Source: Psychrobacter sp. M13 (lineage in GTDB: Bacteria; Pseudomonadota; Gammaproteobacteria; Pseudomonadales; Moraxellaceae). Taken from it: a stretch of 64,000 bases of DNA. The notes beneath the pieces are model-generated. The model ran no database searches, was not told the DNA's origin, and worked only from the letters and a program-made list of their open reading frames with translations. The stretch is from assembly GCF_030718935.1 (NCBI RefSeq), contig NZ_CP132194.1, positions 992,001 through 1,056,000 of the forward strand, written 5' to 3'. The number at the start of each line of letters is the position of its first letter. Position 1 is the first letter of the stretch. A program made the position numbers and the translations under genes. Positions 28,345-37,105 of the stretch are shown here, piece by piece.

Positions 28345-29196
28345 CTAATCAGGCAGATTGAGCCAAATAGGCGTTAGGGGTGCATTTGGCAATAGCTGCT
28401 GAAAGTGCTCAGGATAATAGGCATTAATAAAATATAGTCCATCACCAGATGCGGTAGGCGGGGCAAGGGTGCGATCTTTTTTTGCTAGTATCTCTAAAAA
28501 GCTTGTGGCTGGCAGATCATGACGACCGATAGCATATAGAACCCCCATAAGGTTACGCACCATATGATGTAAAAACCCATCAGCTTGGATATCAAAAACG
28601 ATAAATTGACCGTGTTGAAACAGCTTGGCGTGACTGACATTGCGTACAGGCTGATTGGACTGACAAGCAGCGGCGCGATAGCTACTAAAGTCATGAGTAC
28701 CTGCTATGTCAGCGGCGGCGGTTTGCATCGCTGCTAGATCAAGTGGCTCATAAATATGAGTGACCTGATGATTGAGAATAGCAGGGCGCTGCGGCTGGTT
28801 CAGAGTAATATAGCGATACCGTCTAGCAATCGCTTTAAAGCGTGCATGAAAGTCGCTTGGCATCGGCTGCACCCAGCGTACAGCAATATCATCAGGTAGT
28901 AAGCTGTTGACCCCACGTAACCAATTATGTGCAGGCCTATAAGCATGGGTGACAAAATGGGCAATCATGTTGCTGGCATGAACGCTGGCATCAGTACGAC
29001 CTGCCGCTACTACTTCAACAAGCTCATTAGCGACCTTGCTAATCGCAGTCTCTAAGGCTTGCTGAACACCGAGTACCTCTTGTTGCCGCTGCCAGCCATG
29101 ATAATGCGTACCCAAAAACTCAATAGCGATTGCTAGAGTATAAGTGGGTGTCTCTATAGTAGGGTCTTCAATGATCATAGGTTCGGACATAGTCAT
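28345..29196 (-). CDS. truA: tRNA pseudouridine(38-40) synthase
   Basis: 283 residues. The catalytic aspartate is in AAGRTDASVHA (D69). FLGTHYHGWQRQ, RRYRYI and FLHHMVRNLMGVL are TruA-typical. It isomerises uridines 38-40 in the anticodon stem-loop of many tRNAs. It begins 41 bp after the asparaginase gene. In pseudomonads truA follows fimV directly; here an asparaginase gene lies between. Confidence 0.94.
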   Translation of the reverse strand: MTMSEPMIIEDPTIETPTYTLAIAIEFLGTHYHGWQRQQEVLGVQQALETAISKVANELVEVVAAGRTDASVHASNMIAHFVTHAYRPAHNWLRGVNSLLPDDIAVRWVQPMPSDFHARFKAIARRYRYITLNQPQRPAILNHQVTHIYEPLDLAAMQTAAADIAGTHDFSSYRAAACQSNQPVRNVSHAKLFQHGQFIVFDIQADGFLHHMVRNLMGVLYAIGRHDLPATSFLEILAKKDRTLAPPTASGDGLYFINAYYPEHFQQLLPNAPLTPIWLNLPD

Positions 29197-29237
29197 TATC
29201 TAGCTAAAGTTTAAATTTATTTAGAGCCTAGCTGAGT

Positions 29238-30350
29238 TTAACGTTTTTTGATAGTGGTGCTGGTTTGATTAATATCATAAGACCAGCGTTGCCTGCGCCT
29301 TGCAGGACTATCATAACGCAGTAGCAACCACAATAATCTGGCGTAAATAGCCGCGATGGTCAAGCGACCACCAGCAATGACATAATAGTCATATTGCCAG
29401 CTACCTGCAACATAGCTATCGCTGACCCCGCCGAACGGGCATTGACTGGCGCAGATTACCATATGGCCTTGGCTATAAGCTGCTTGCAGGGCTTCGGCTA
29501 AATCGGGGGAATAAGGAACGTTACCTGCACCAAATCCTAATAATATAATGCCACAAGGCGGCGTATCTATTAAAGCTTGCAGCTGTTTGGTAAGAATGGA
29601 GGTGTCATTGGGTAGACAATATAACGCATGAACAGCAGCTTTCGGAGCGCGATCTTCTATGTCTTTGGCTACTAAGCTTTGATCATCTAGCCAATGCTGA
29701 CGACGGATATCGGCAAAGATTTTGATATAGCTATTGGCAGGATAGGCGGCTCGCGAGTGACCCGTAAAGGCCATAAAGTCGTGACTATGAATCTTTTGCA
29801 CGGTTTGAGCAGGCCAAGACTCACCACCGAAGCTGATCTTAACGCCAGATACGCCAGCACTAGCCACGCGTAGAGACTCTGTCAGATTATCCCAAGCATC
29901 ACTACTTTGATCGACTTGATAGCTTTGTAGCACCTCACTATCAAGTAATGGTCGCATGCTACCCGTCACTACAATACAGATATCCGACCCTGCAAATGCC
30001 TCTGATAAAAAAGCACCTAAGTAGCTTAATGTATCCGTACCTGTAATTAATATAAAGCGCCGAGACCCTTGTGCGTAAGCTTGTAATAATAGCTTATAAA
30101 AATGCACAAAATCAGCTGGCGTCAGCTGGCTACTGTCTTTGATTAGAGCGTTATCTAGCCACGATATGACTGGCAAATTGCTTGCTTGCGCTTGCTCACT
30201 TAGCAAAGTCTGCAGGGCAGGTAAGAACTCATCAGCTGCTAGAGGCGCTAGCGGACGACCATAACTACCGAAAGTGCCACCAGCATAAATCAGCTGCACA
30301 GGGGCGGAGTTTGTGCTTATATCAGGTGGTGCCATAATAGGTAATGCCAT
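29238..30350 (-). CDS. L-asparaginase family protein
   Basis: 370 residues. The first threonine motif reads YAGGTFG (T26), where most family members have GGTIG. The second, LITGTDTLSYLGAFLS, holds the TDT catalytic pair (T105, D106), and VTGSMRP follows. The C-terminal region has GIILLGFGAGNVP. No signal peptide, so a cytosolic type I asparaginase (or related amidohydrolase) is likely. A C-terminal Arg-rich extension is unusual. Its position between fimV and truA suggests co-transcription with truA. Confidence 0.82.
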   Translation of the reverse strand: MALPIMAPPDISTNSAPVQLIYAGGTFGSYGRPLAPLAADEFLPALQTLLSEQAQASNLPVISWLDNALIKDSSQLTPADFVHFYKLLLQAYAQGSRRFILITGTDTLSYLGAFLSEAFAGSDICIVVTGSMRPLLDSEVLQSYQVDQSSDAWDNLTESLRVASAGVSGVKISFGGESWPAQTVQKIHSHDFMAFTGHSRAAYPANSYIKIFADIRRQHWLDDQSLVAKDIEDRAPKAAVHALYCLPNDTSILTKQLQALIDTPPCGIILLGFGAGNVPYSPDLAEALQAAYSQGHMVICASQCPFGGVSDSYVAGSWQYDYYVIAGGRLTIAAIYARLLWLLLRYDSPARRRQRWSYDINQTSTTIKKR

Positions 30351-30369
30351 AAAAAGTATCGCTATAAAA

Positions 30370-30411
30370 TAAAAAATCAGCAGCTTATGATCGAATCAAA
30401 AGGTGCTGATT
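30370..30411 (-). terminator. Terminator after the FimV C-terminal gene
   Basis: AATCAGCA (30375-30382) and TGCTGATT (30404-30411) pair, and on the minus strand a TTTTTT run follows. It separates the FimV pair from the asparaginase-truA unit. Confidence 0.65.
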
Positions 30412-30449
30412 ATAAATCGAAGTTAGATCTTGTACAGTCTCTAAGCAGT

Positions 30450-32150
30450 TTATGCAGTACGAGCCAATAACATCTTGGCTTTTTGTTGTTGCTCACTATT
30501 ACCTTGAGTAATAACTTCGGTGAGCAGGCGCTTAGCACTATCATATTCACCCAGCTGCAAATAGTGATCTGCCAACTCTAAGGTGACTTGATAACTGTTT
30601 AACGTTTTTACATAATCAAAATCGCTAGTAAGTATGGCACCAAGCGTTACTGGAGCTAGATTATTAGTAAGGATGATTTTTTGCGTACTGACAGGGCTAG
30701 AAGAATCTGTCACGGCTTCAACATCCAGACCATTATTATCATCAAATACCAGATCATCGAACATCATATCATCGTCGAGTAATTCGTTACCGACTGATTT
30801 TTCGTCGTTAATAGCTGGTGACAATGCTCCTAGAGCATCTATCGTGCTAGGCGTATCTATAGCGATATCATCAGTAATTGGCTTATTGGTATCTGATTTA
30901 TCACTAGCTGGTTTATCAGCAACAGTAAAATCAAAGGTTTGTTCATCATCTAAGCTTGAGTTATCGGAATCAATAATAGCAGTATCATCGCTAGATATGA
31001 CATGACTTTCATTATCAATATCACTTATTGCATTATCTGAGACAGGGCCTGTAATACTATCAAAATTATCAAGACTATTATCACTTTCTTCTAAGTCAAA
31101 ACTAAATTCGTCTATACTGAGTTCGTCTATACCTTGCTCGTCTATACTGTGCTCAATAATCGGCTGGTCTTCGCCCAAAGCATCGCTTCTAAGTACTGTG
31201 GCATAATCTTCTAAATCTAAGGTGAAGTCGTCCGCTGAATCTAGCGCCTCAGAATCACTATTAGTGCTGACATCTATTGAATGCTCATCCGCTAGAAGAT
31301 CTTCTGTTTCCTCTTCAGTGATAGTTTCAAAATCAAGAGTAAAGTCGTCATCTATATTAGCGGCATTATTAGAGCTAGTAGATAAGTCTGCTCCATCTAT
31401 ATCAATGTTTGATAGATCATTATCTTTAAAAGTATTCGTATCTTCAGGCATATCGTTAGAAGTATCTGTCGCTTCTAAGTCATCTAAAGTTAGGTTAAAA
31501 GAATCATTACTGCTGTCACGGTGATCGATTTCAGTATCAGTATCAGTATCAGCGGGTTGGCTATCACCAAATGTTTGATCACTATCAAAATCTAGCGACA
31601 TATCCTCATGCAAAAAAGAATCAGTAGCAGATTCTTCATTAGGAGAGTCAACAAACGAGGAGCTATCTAACGACATATCATCAGAAAGGGAATCCTCAAA
31701 TGACGTGGTATGCCTATCACTTATAAGCTCTTTTAGTTGATCCGCCTGTTCAATGGTTTCTGGATCGCCTTGCGCTTGTAGAATATGATAGACCCGATCA
31801 AAATCTTGATACTGATTGGATACAACGTAGACGTTTAATAGCTTTAATAATAAAGAGTCATCGTGAGGTTTTTCAATGAGACCACGCTTTAGGGTTTCAA
31901 TAGCTTTATCATAGCGCTGTTGATCCATGAATCGCTCAGCAATCGTGACATTGTCAAACTTAGTAGCGATACTATCATTATTCAAAGTTTTTGTTTCAAG
32001 GCCAGATAAGCCTTTATATGATCTATCATTCTTAATCTTACGGCTATCGCCTAAAAATGTGAGATTTCGCGCCTGTCTTCTGCGCATCACTAATACAGCT
32101 AGCAACAAGATGATAACCAATACTGCAAGGATATATAGCATATTATCCAT
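30450..32150 (-). CDS. FimV-like C-terminal protein (membrane anchor, TPR, acidic linker)
   Basis: The ATG at 32150 has GGGAG upstream and puts a membrane helix at residues 3-22 (LYILAVLVIILLLAVLVM); the frame could extend to 32186. After a basic stretch come TPR-like helices (about 60-125: IAERFMDQQRYDKAIETLKRG). A very acidic Asp/Ser/Asn-rich linker spans about 145-480. The conserved FimV C-terminal helical domain closes the protein (YQVTLELADHYLQLGEYDSA). Together these are the second half of FimV, a polar hub that controls type IV pilus function and c-di-GMP/cAMP signalling in pseudomonads. The first half is the adjacent upstream gene. 566 residues. Confidence 0.78.
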   Translation of the reverse strand: MDNMLYILAVLVIILLLAVLVMRRRQARNLTFLGDSRKIKNDRSYKGLSGLETKTLNNDSIATKFDNVTIAERFMDQQRYDKAIETLKRGLIEKPHDDSLLLKLLNVYVVSNQYQDFDRVYHILQAQGDPETIEQADQLKELISDRHTTSFEDSLSDDMSLDSSSFVDSPNEESATDSFLHEDMSLDFDSDQTFGDSQPADTDTDTEIDHRDSSNDSFNLTLDDLEATDTSNDMPEDTNTFKDNDLSNIDIDGADLSTSSNNAANIDDDFTLDFETITEEETEDLLADEHSIDVSTNSDSEALDSADDFTLDLEDYATVLRSDALGEDQPIIEHSIDEQGIDELSIDEFSFDLEESDNSLDNFDSITGPVSDNAISDIDNESHVISSDDTAIIDSDNSSLDDEQTFDFTVADKPASDKSDTNKPITDDIAIDTPSTIDALGALSPAINDEKSVGNELLDDDMMFDDLVFDDNNGLDVEAVTDSSSPVSTQKIILTNNLAPVTLGAILTSDFDYVKTLNSYQVTLELADHYLQLGEYDSAKRLLTEVITQGNSEQQQKAKMLLARTA

Positions 32151-32270
32151 AAATACTCCCACGCCTATGAGCGCTGATTTTAGCAAAATGGCTAAGTAAT
32201 TGCTAATTGCATAATGAGTGATACACGCTATAAAAATAGTGCGTTGTTGTTTTTATTTTTATTGCAAAAA

Positions 32271-34277
32271 TTAGACCGTTTTATTGGAGTTTGAACGTTG
32301 CTGTCTTTTATCCGCAATGGCAGCTTGCAAGCCTTGTTGAGAAGGAACCGTAGCATAATGAGAAAGATCTAGCTTAGCATCAACCTTGAGATGATTTGAA
32401 TCTTTTTTGATAAATGCATTTAAATTTTGTGTCTTGATTTGATTCATAACCATCAAAACATCAAGGTTATTTTGTTCTGCAACTTGCTGCGAGATCACCC
32501 ATAAATTATCATTTTTTTGTACAATATAGCTAGGCGTTGACAGGTTTTGAATAGCTAAAGGTGATGATAATCGGTTCTGAGTATGATCCTTAGTAGAGAT
32601 CGTTTTTGCAGAAGATGCCTCATCAAAATTCAAGTTTATAGTCATTATCTTGCGACTAATTTGAGTATTGAGACTAGGGTATGAAGCTAAGCGACTAGCT
32701 GGTTGTCTTTGCTCGTTATCGATTTTGGCTACAGATGCAAGCTCAATGATACGGTCTGCGCTAACGTCAGAGCTACTGATAGTATCAGAGGTGTTATTAA
32801 TAGCAATTAAAGGGACAACTGGATCTATATCTATTTGAGATCGAATAGTAGAGATAGTATTTATTCTATGCTCATTAATACTAATAGTATTATGAGGAAC
32901 TCTAGACTGCACTAATATGTCAGTCTTTTGAGTTTTGGGGATAGCAAATAAAGGCGGAGGTGCTTGGCGACTGGCTACTAATATCTGTGGGCTGCTAGTG
33001 TTAGACTCTGCTAATGAAGGGCTCTTTTTTCTTGGTAGCTCAATAGGCTGGCTGGCATTAAAAACAGGTTCTATCGATTTAGGGCTTGCAAACAAGGGCG
33101 GTGGCGCTTGACGACTGGCGACTAATATCTGTGGGCTACTGGTCTTAGACTGTGCTAACGAAGGACTCTTTTTGACAGATAGGTCAATAAGCTGACTGGT
33201 ATCAAAGCTAGGCTCTACTGTTTTGGACTTTACGAATATAGGCTCGGGTATTGCAAGCAATGGCAGCGATACTTGATGACTATTCGCTATAATCTGCGAG
33301 CTACTGGCATTTGACTCTGCTAAAGAAGGACTCTTCTTCACCGACAGCTCAATAGGCTGACTGGTATTAGAGATAGGTTTCACTATCTTGGACGTTGCAA
33401 GTGCAGGCTTAGACTTTACAAACGCTGGCGGCGATATTTGACGACTATTCGCTATAATCTGCGGGCTGCTGGTATTCGACTCTGCTAACGAAGGGCTCTT
33501 TTTAACTGGCGGATCAATAGGTAGGCCAGCGTTATATACGGGCTCTGCTGGCTTAGGACTAGCAAACAAAGACGGGGGCGCTTTACGGCTGGCCACTAAT
33601 ATCTGCGGACTATCGGTGTTTTTGTCCGATAATAAAGCGCTGTTATTAACAGGTAGAGTAACCGTTTTATTAGCCTGTATGACAGGCTCTACAGATTTGA
33701 CATTAGCCAGTATTGGCGGTGCACCGCGCTTTACTATTAGTGGGTTAGCAGTATGAGCGTTGACGATAAGGGTAGAGTGGTCAGGGTTTTTAGCAGTCGC
33801 TAAGATAGAGCTCGACTGCTTGATTGAAACGTTAGTAGCCAAAGGCATCAACAAGGTTTTGGGAATAACCTTACGTTGACCTTGATCACTTAGAGCTAAT
33901 ACCACATCAGTAAAGGGCATAGTAATGGGCTGAGTACTGGTGATAACGACAGTACCAGTGGTAGCAGAAGTGGGTACAAAGCTGACAGACATAGAGGGCT
34001 GAGGCGTTAGACCTAATTGCTGATAGATGATAGGACTTGCCAAACGGGCTGAAAAATCTGCTGAGCGAATACTCGTCACAGTGATACTGGCAGTCAAAGG
34101 CTGATGCTGTACAGAGGTTATCACTGTCTTACCCATAGTCGCAGCTTGAGCTGCAGGCAGAATCACAGCGGTACCAACAGAACAAAGCAGTCCAACCGAT
34201 ATGCCTTTATGCATAGCTGACAGACGCATAAAAGGTAGATGCATACTGGTTAGGTGATGAGGTAGATACCAAGACAT
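32271..34277 (-). CDS. fimV: FimV-like N-terminal protein (periplasmic domain and LysM)
   Basis: 668 residues. AAGGG precedes the ATG at 34277; a signal peptide ends near PAAQA (about residue 45). The FimV N-terminal domain follows (about 50-150: SVQHQPLTASITVTSIRSADFSARLAS split over the region). A Pro/Ser-rich region has about five repeats of 44-58 residues built on KKSPSLAESN and SPQILVASRQAPP (about 215-465). A LysM domain (about 590-645: YIVQKNDNLWVISQQ) ends the protein. It lacks the membrane anchor and TPR half, which are encoded by the next gene 120 bp downstream. It should bind peptidoglycan in the periplasm. The truA neighbourhood supports the FimV call. Confidence 0.8.
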   Translation of the reverse strand: MSWYLPHHLTSMHLPFMRLSAMHKGISVGLLCSVGTAVILPAAQAATMGKTVITSVQHQPLTASITVTSIRSADFSARLASPIIYQQLGLTPQPSMSVSFVPTSATTGTVVITSTQPITMPFTDVVLALSDQGQRKVIPKTLLMPLATNVSIKQSSSILATAKNPDHSTLIVNAHTANPLIVKRGAPPILANVKSVEPVIQANKTVTLPVNNSALLSDKNTDSPQILVASRKAPPSLFASPKPAEPVYNAGLPIDPPVKKSPSLAESNTSSPQIIANSRQISPPAFVKSKPALATSKIVKPISNTSQPIELSVKKSPSLAESNASSSQIIANSHQVSLPLLAIPEPIFVKSKTVEPSFDTSQLIDLSVKKSPSLAQSKTSSPQILVASRQAPPPLFASPKSIEPVFNASQPIELPRKKSPSLAESNTSSPQILVASRQAPPPLFAIPKTQKTDILVQSRVPHNTISINEHRINTISTIRSQIDIDPVVPLIAINNTSDTISSSDVSADRIIELASVAKIDNEQRQPASRLASYPSLNTQISRKIMTINLNFDEASSAKTISTKDHTQNRLSSPLAIQNLSTPSYIVQKNDNLWVISQQVAEQNNLDVLMVMNQIKTQNLNAFIKKDSNHLKVDAKLDLSHYATVPSQQGLQAAIADKRQQRSNSNKTV
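32870..33640 (-). repeat. Degenerate tandem repeats inside fimV
   Basis: About five copies of a 44-58-codon unit, each with a KKSPSLAESN-like core followed by SPQI and an APPLFASPK-like tail. Copies differ in length and sequence, so this is an old, expanding Pro/Ser-rich linker, probably a spacer across the periplasm. Boundaries are approximate. Confidence 0.7.
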
Positions 34278-34467
34278 GCGCAGCCCTTATATAGCTCAAG
34301 AATGGTTAGACATATTTATTAATAATAAGCTATTGCGACTACGATAACAATACAATTTTATTCGTATGCTTACATATAGTGATTTAGGTTATTATTTAAG
34401 CAATATAGTAATATGACCTCTTATTGTTTTAACCGTAAAATTATTTTGACTATGAAAATTCATATTT

Positions 34468-35691
34468 TTATCTGATAGCTATTTTATCCAATAACATCGC
34501 ATCACCATAACTAAAAAAGCGGTATTTGTGCTCGATAGCGTGCTGATAGGCTTGCTCAATAGCTGATTTGCCAGAAAAAGCAGCTACTAACATCAGAAGA
34601 GTAGACTTTGGCAAATGAAAATTAGTCAGCAATCTGTCTATAACCTTAAACTCAAAACCTGGATAAATAAAGATATCGGTATCACCTGACCAGCTGGATA
34701 AAGGTTGATTGTCTTTGGCCGTATGCAAATAGGCGCTCTCAAGCACACGAGTAACGGTAGTGCCTATAGCGATAACTTGCTTGCCATTGGCATGAGTTTG
34801 GTTAATCAGCTCTGCGGTAGCTTGTGGCAGGTGCGCGTATTCACTATGCATCGTATGATTGAGTAAATTATCGGTTTTAACAGGGGCAAAAGTACCTGCG
34901 CCGACATGCAAAGTCACAAAAGCGGTATGAATACCTTTATCAGCTAACATTGCTAATACTTGCTCGTCAAAATGTAGGCTAGCAGTAGGTGCGGCGACGC
35001 TGGCAAGCTTCGCTGGATCGTGAAAGACAGTCTGATAACGAGTGTTGTCTGTCTCGTCAGCATGACGCTCAAAATAGGGCGGTATCGGCAGCTCGCCATA
35101 TAGCTCTAAGTTAGGCAAAATAGGCGCATCAAAGGCTAAGATAAACAAGTTCTCTTGACGTCCTAGCATCACGCCGTGCATATTATTATCTGCTAAAGAC
35201 AAGTGCTGACCTAGCTTTGGCGCTTTACTGGCTTTTACATGACATAGAGCGACATGCTCAAATCTTTCTATTATCTTATCGTCATTATTAAAAAGGACAC
35301 TATCGATAAGACTTTCAACATCCGCACTATCGACTAAGCGCTCAATCAATACCTCAACTTTGCCGCCTGTGTCTTTACTACCGAACAGTCGTGCTTTCAT
35401 TACCTTAGTGTCGTTAAAGACGATTAGATCACCTGCATTCAATAGTGAGGCAAGTTCAGTAAAGGTATGATCTTCTATGTGTGCATTTTGATTATCATTA
35501 ACGACAGTAGTCGCTGGCAAGTACAACAATTGAGACGCTGAGCGCTGGGCTAGGGGATAGCGGGCGATCAATTCATCTGGCAGCTCATAATCGTAATCAG
35601 CTACGCTTAGGTAGTCTAAAGGTACTGAATCGCTATTATCAGTAGAAAGGTTAGAATGGGTGTTAGAAATTACTAGGTTGGATGCAGTCAT
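34468..35691 (-). CDS. queA: S-adenosylmethionine:tRNA ribosyltransferase-isomerase
   Basis: 407 residues, longer than the usual 340-360 because of an N-terminal extension (about 20) and inserts at 65-80 and 115-140. Motifs: YELPDELIARYPLAQRSASQLL, LIVFNDTKVMKARL, FHDPAKLASVAAPTASLHF and HVGAGTFAPVKTD. It transfers the ribosyl moiety of SAM to preQ1 in tRNA, the penultimate queuosine step. tgt is not in the window. Likely single-gene unit between fimV and dinB. Confidence 0.93.
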   Translation of the reverse strand: MTASNLVISNTHSNLSTDNSDSVPLDYLSVADYDYELPDELIARYPLAQRSASQLLYLPATTVVNDNQNAHIEDHTFTELASLLNAGDLIVFNDTKVMKARLFGSKDTGGKVEVLIERLVDSADVESLIDSVLFNNDDKIIERFEHVALCHVKASKAPKLGQHLSLADNNMHGVMLGRQENLFILAFDAPILPNLELYGELPIPPYFERHADETDNTRYQTVFHDPAKLASVAAPTASLHFDEQVLAMLADKGIHTAFVTLHVGAGTFAPVKTDNLLNHTMHSEYAHLPQATAELINQTHANGKQVIAIGTTVTRVLESAYLHTAKDNQPLSSWSGDTDIFIYPGFEFKVIDRLLTNFHLPKSTLLMLVAAFSGKSAIEQAYQHAIEHKYRFFSYGDAMLLDKIAIR

Positions 35692-35825
35692 AAAGGTCAG
35701 TAAATATAAGGTTATTTTGGCGTAATTGTAGCAGAAAGCAGAAGTGAAAACTTATAGTAGATAGTGTTTTTATTAAAAAATAGCCTAAGTGATTATAAAT
35801 GATGGTTTATATAAGATAGCTTTAA

Positions 35826-36935
35826 CTAATCAAATAAGTCTAGTTGTGGCAAGGTTTGGGCGGCTGGCGCAAGAGAGGAGTAAGTCACACCAACTAGACG
35901 AATAGGCAACTCGCGTGGAATATCAGCGAACAGTTTGTCCAGCCAATAGTGAGCGGATTCAGCGCTATCAAAGGCGGTTGATAAGGTGTGCGAGCGGGTA
36001 ATCTGAGTAAAGTCTGCGTACTTAATTTTTAGCGTGATCGTATAGCCCGTTAGCTTCTTATTATGCATCTGCGTATAGGCATCTGAATTTTGCTCATATA
36101 TTTGCGCTAGTAGCTCTGTATCACCCGTTAAATTATCATGAAAAGTGGTCTCAGAGCCGACGGACTTGTGTTGCCGCTCAGCCTTGACAGGACGTGTGTC
36201 ACGGCCATGAGCGATATCATGATAAAACTGCCCGCGTTTACCAAACTCATTGACCAAAGTCGTAGCGGACATACGCTTAAGATCTGCACCCGTACTGATA
36301 CCCATGGCATGTAAACGCTTCGCTGTAGCTTTACCAATACCATGAAAGCGCTCAATCGGTAGCGTGCTAATAAAAGCATCGGCATCGGCAGGGGTGATAA
36401 TTGCTGTGCCATTGGGTTTATTGATATCAGAGGCAATTTTGGCGAGCATCTTATTAAAAGACACGCCAGCCGACGCGGTCAACCCTGTATGCTCTAATAT
36501 CTGCGCTCGCAGCCAATTCGCCATCAACGTCGCCGAGCCTTGATGCACTGTCAATCCTGTGACATCGATATAAGCCTCATCTAAAGATAGTGGCTCAACT
36601 AGTGGCGTCAGACTGTGCATAATTGCACGAATATCGGCGCTGACCGCACGATAAACCTCAAAACGTGGGCGTACAAAGAGCACCTCAGGACAGCGCTTAC
36701 GAGCCTCATAGCAAGACATCGCTGAGCGTACGCCAAACTTACGTACTTCATAACTGGCGGCTGCAACGACACCACGACCCTTTGGATCGCCACCAACCAC
36801 TAAAGGCTTGCCACGCAATTCAGGAAAGTCGCGCTGCTCAACGCTGGCATAAAAAGCATCCATATCGAGATGGATGATCTTACGCTGGATTGGGGGTATT
36901 AGGTCGGTTTCAGGTGCATTAGGATCGGTAGTCAT
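35826..36935 (-). CDS. dinB: DNA polymerase IV
   Basis: The frame opens at 37001, but the ATG at 36935 gives 369 residues, nearer the family length; neither start has a strong ribosome site. Y-family polymerase motifs: IIHLDMDAFYASVEQRD (metal-binding aspartate), VVAAASYEVRKFGVRSAM, LSLDEAYIDVT (catalytic Asp/Glu), and helix-hairpin-helix RFHGIGKATAKRLHAMGI. The C-terminus ends QLDLFD, a beta-clamp binding motif. It performs error-prone translesion synthesis. Divergent from the giant NLR-like gene. Confidence 0.94.
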   Translation of the reverse strand: MTTDPNAPETDLIPPIQRKIIHLDMDAFYASVEQRDFPELRGKPLVVGGDPKGRGVVAAASYEVRKFGVRSAMSCYEARKRCPEVLFVRPRFEVYRAVSADIRAIMHSLTPLVEPLSLDEAYIDVTGLTVHQGSATLMANWLRAQILEHTGLTASAGVSFNKMLAKIASDINKPNGTAIITPADADAFISTLPIERFHGIGKATAKRLHAMGISTGADLKRMSATTLVNEFGKRGQFYHDIAHGRDTRPVKAERQHKSVGSETTFHDNLTGDTELLAQIYEQNSDAYTQMHNKKLTGYTITLKIKYADFTQITRSHTLSTAFDSAESAHYWLDKLFADIPRELPIRLVGVTYSSLAPAAQTLPQLDLFD

Positions 36936-37010
36936 AGGTTTTATTTTACCTGATATGACAGTTTTTTTAATAGGAGAATTATTATGATACTGCAATATCA
37001 TACACGGAAT

Positions 37011-37040
37011 AAAACGTGAAAAAACGTGAAAAATGTGATT
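37011..37040 (+). repeat. Three tandem 10-bp repeats upstream of the NLR gene
   Basis: AAAACGTGAA occurs at 37011-37020 and 37021-37030, with a degenerate third copy AAATGTGATT at 37031-37040. They end eight bases before a TATAAT box. The near-helical 10-bp period suggests protein binding, but the sequence is A-rich and short. Confidence 0.5.
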
Positions 37041-37047
37041 TACTTTT

Positions 37048-37053
37048 TATAAT
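37048..37053 (+). promoter_or_regulatory. Candidate -10 box for the NLR gene
   Basis: A perfect TATAAT lies 53 bp before the chosen start. No good -35 hexamer is at 16-18 bp spacing; the tandem 10-bp repeats occupy that place. Expression could therefore be activator-dependent. Confidence 0.4.
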
Positions 37054-37105
37054 ACATGGTATACACTGCTCTTAAATAACAACTATGATAGAAGGATATT
37101 TCAAG

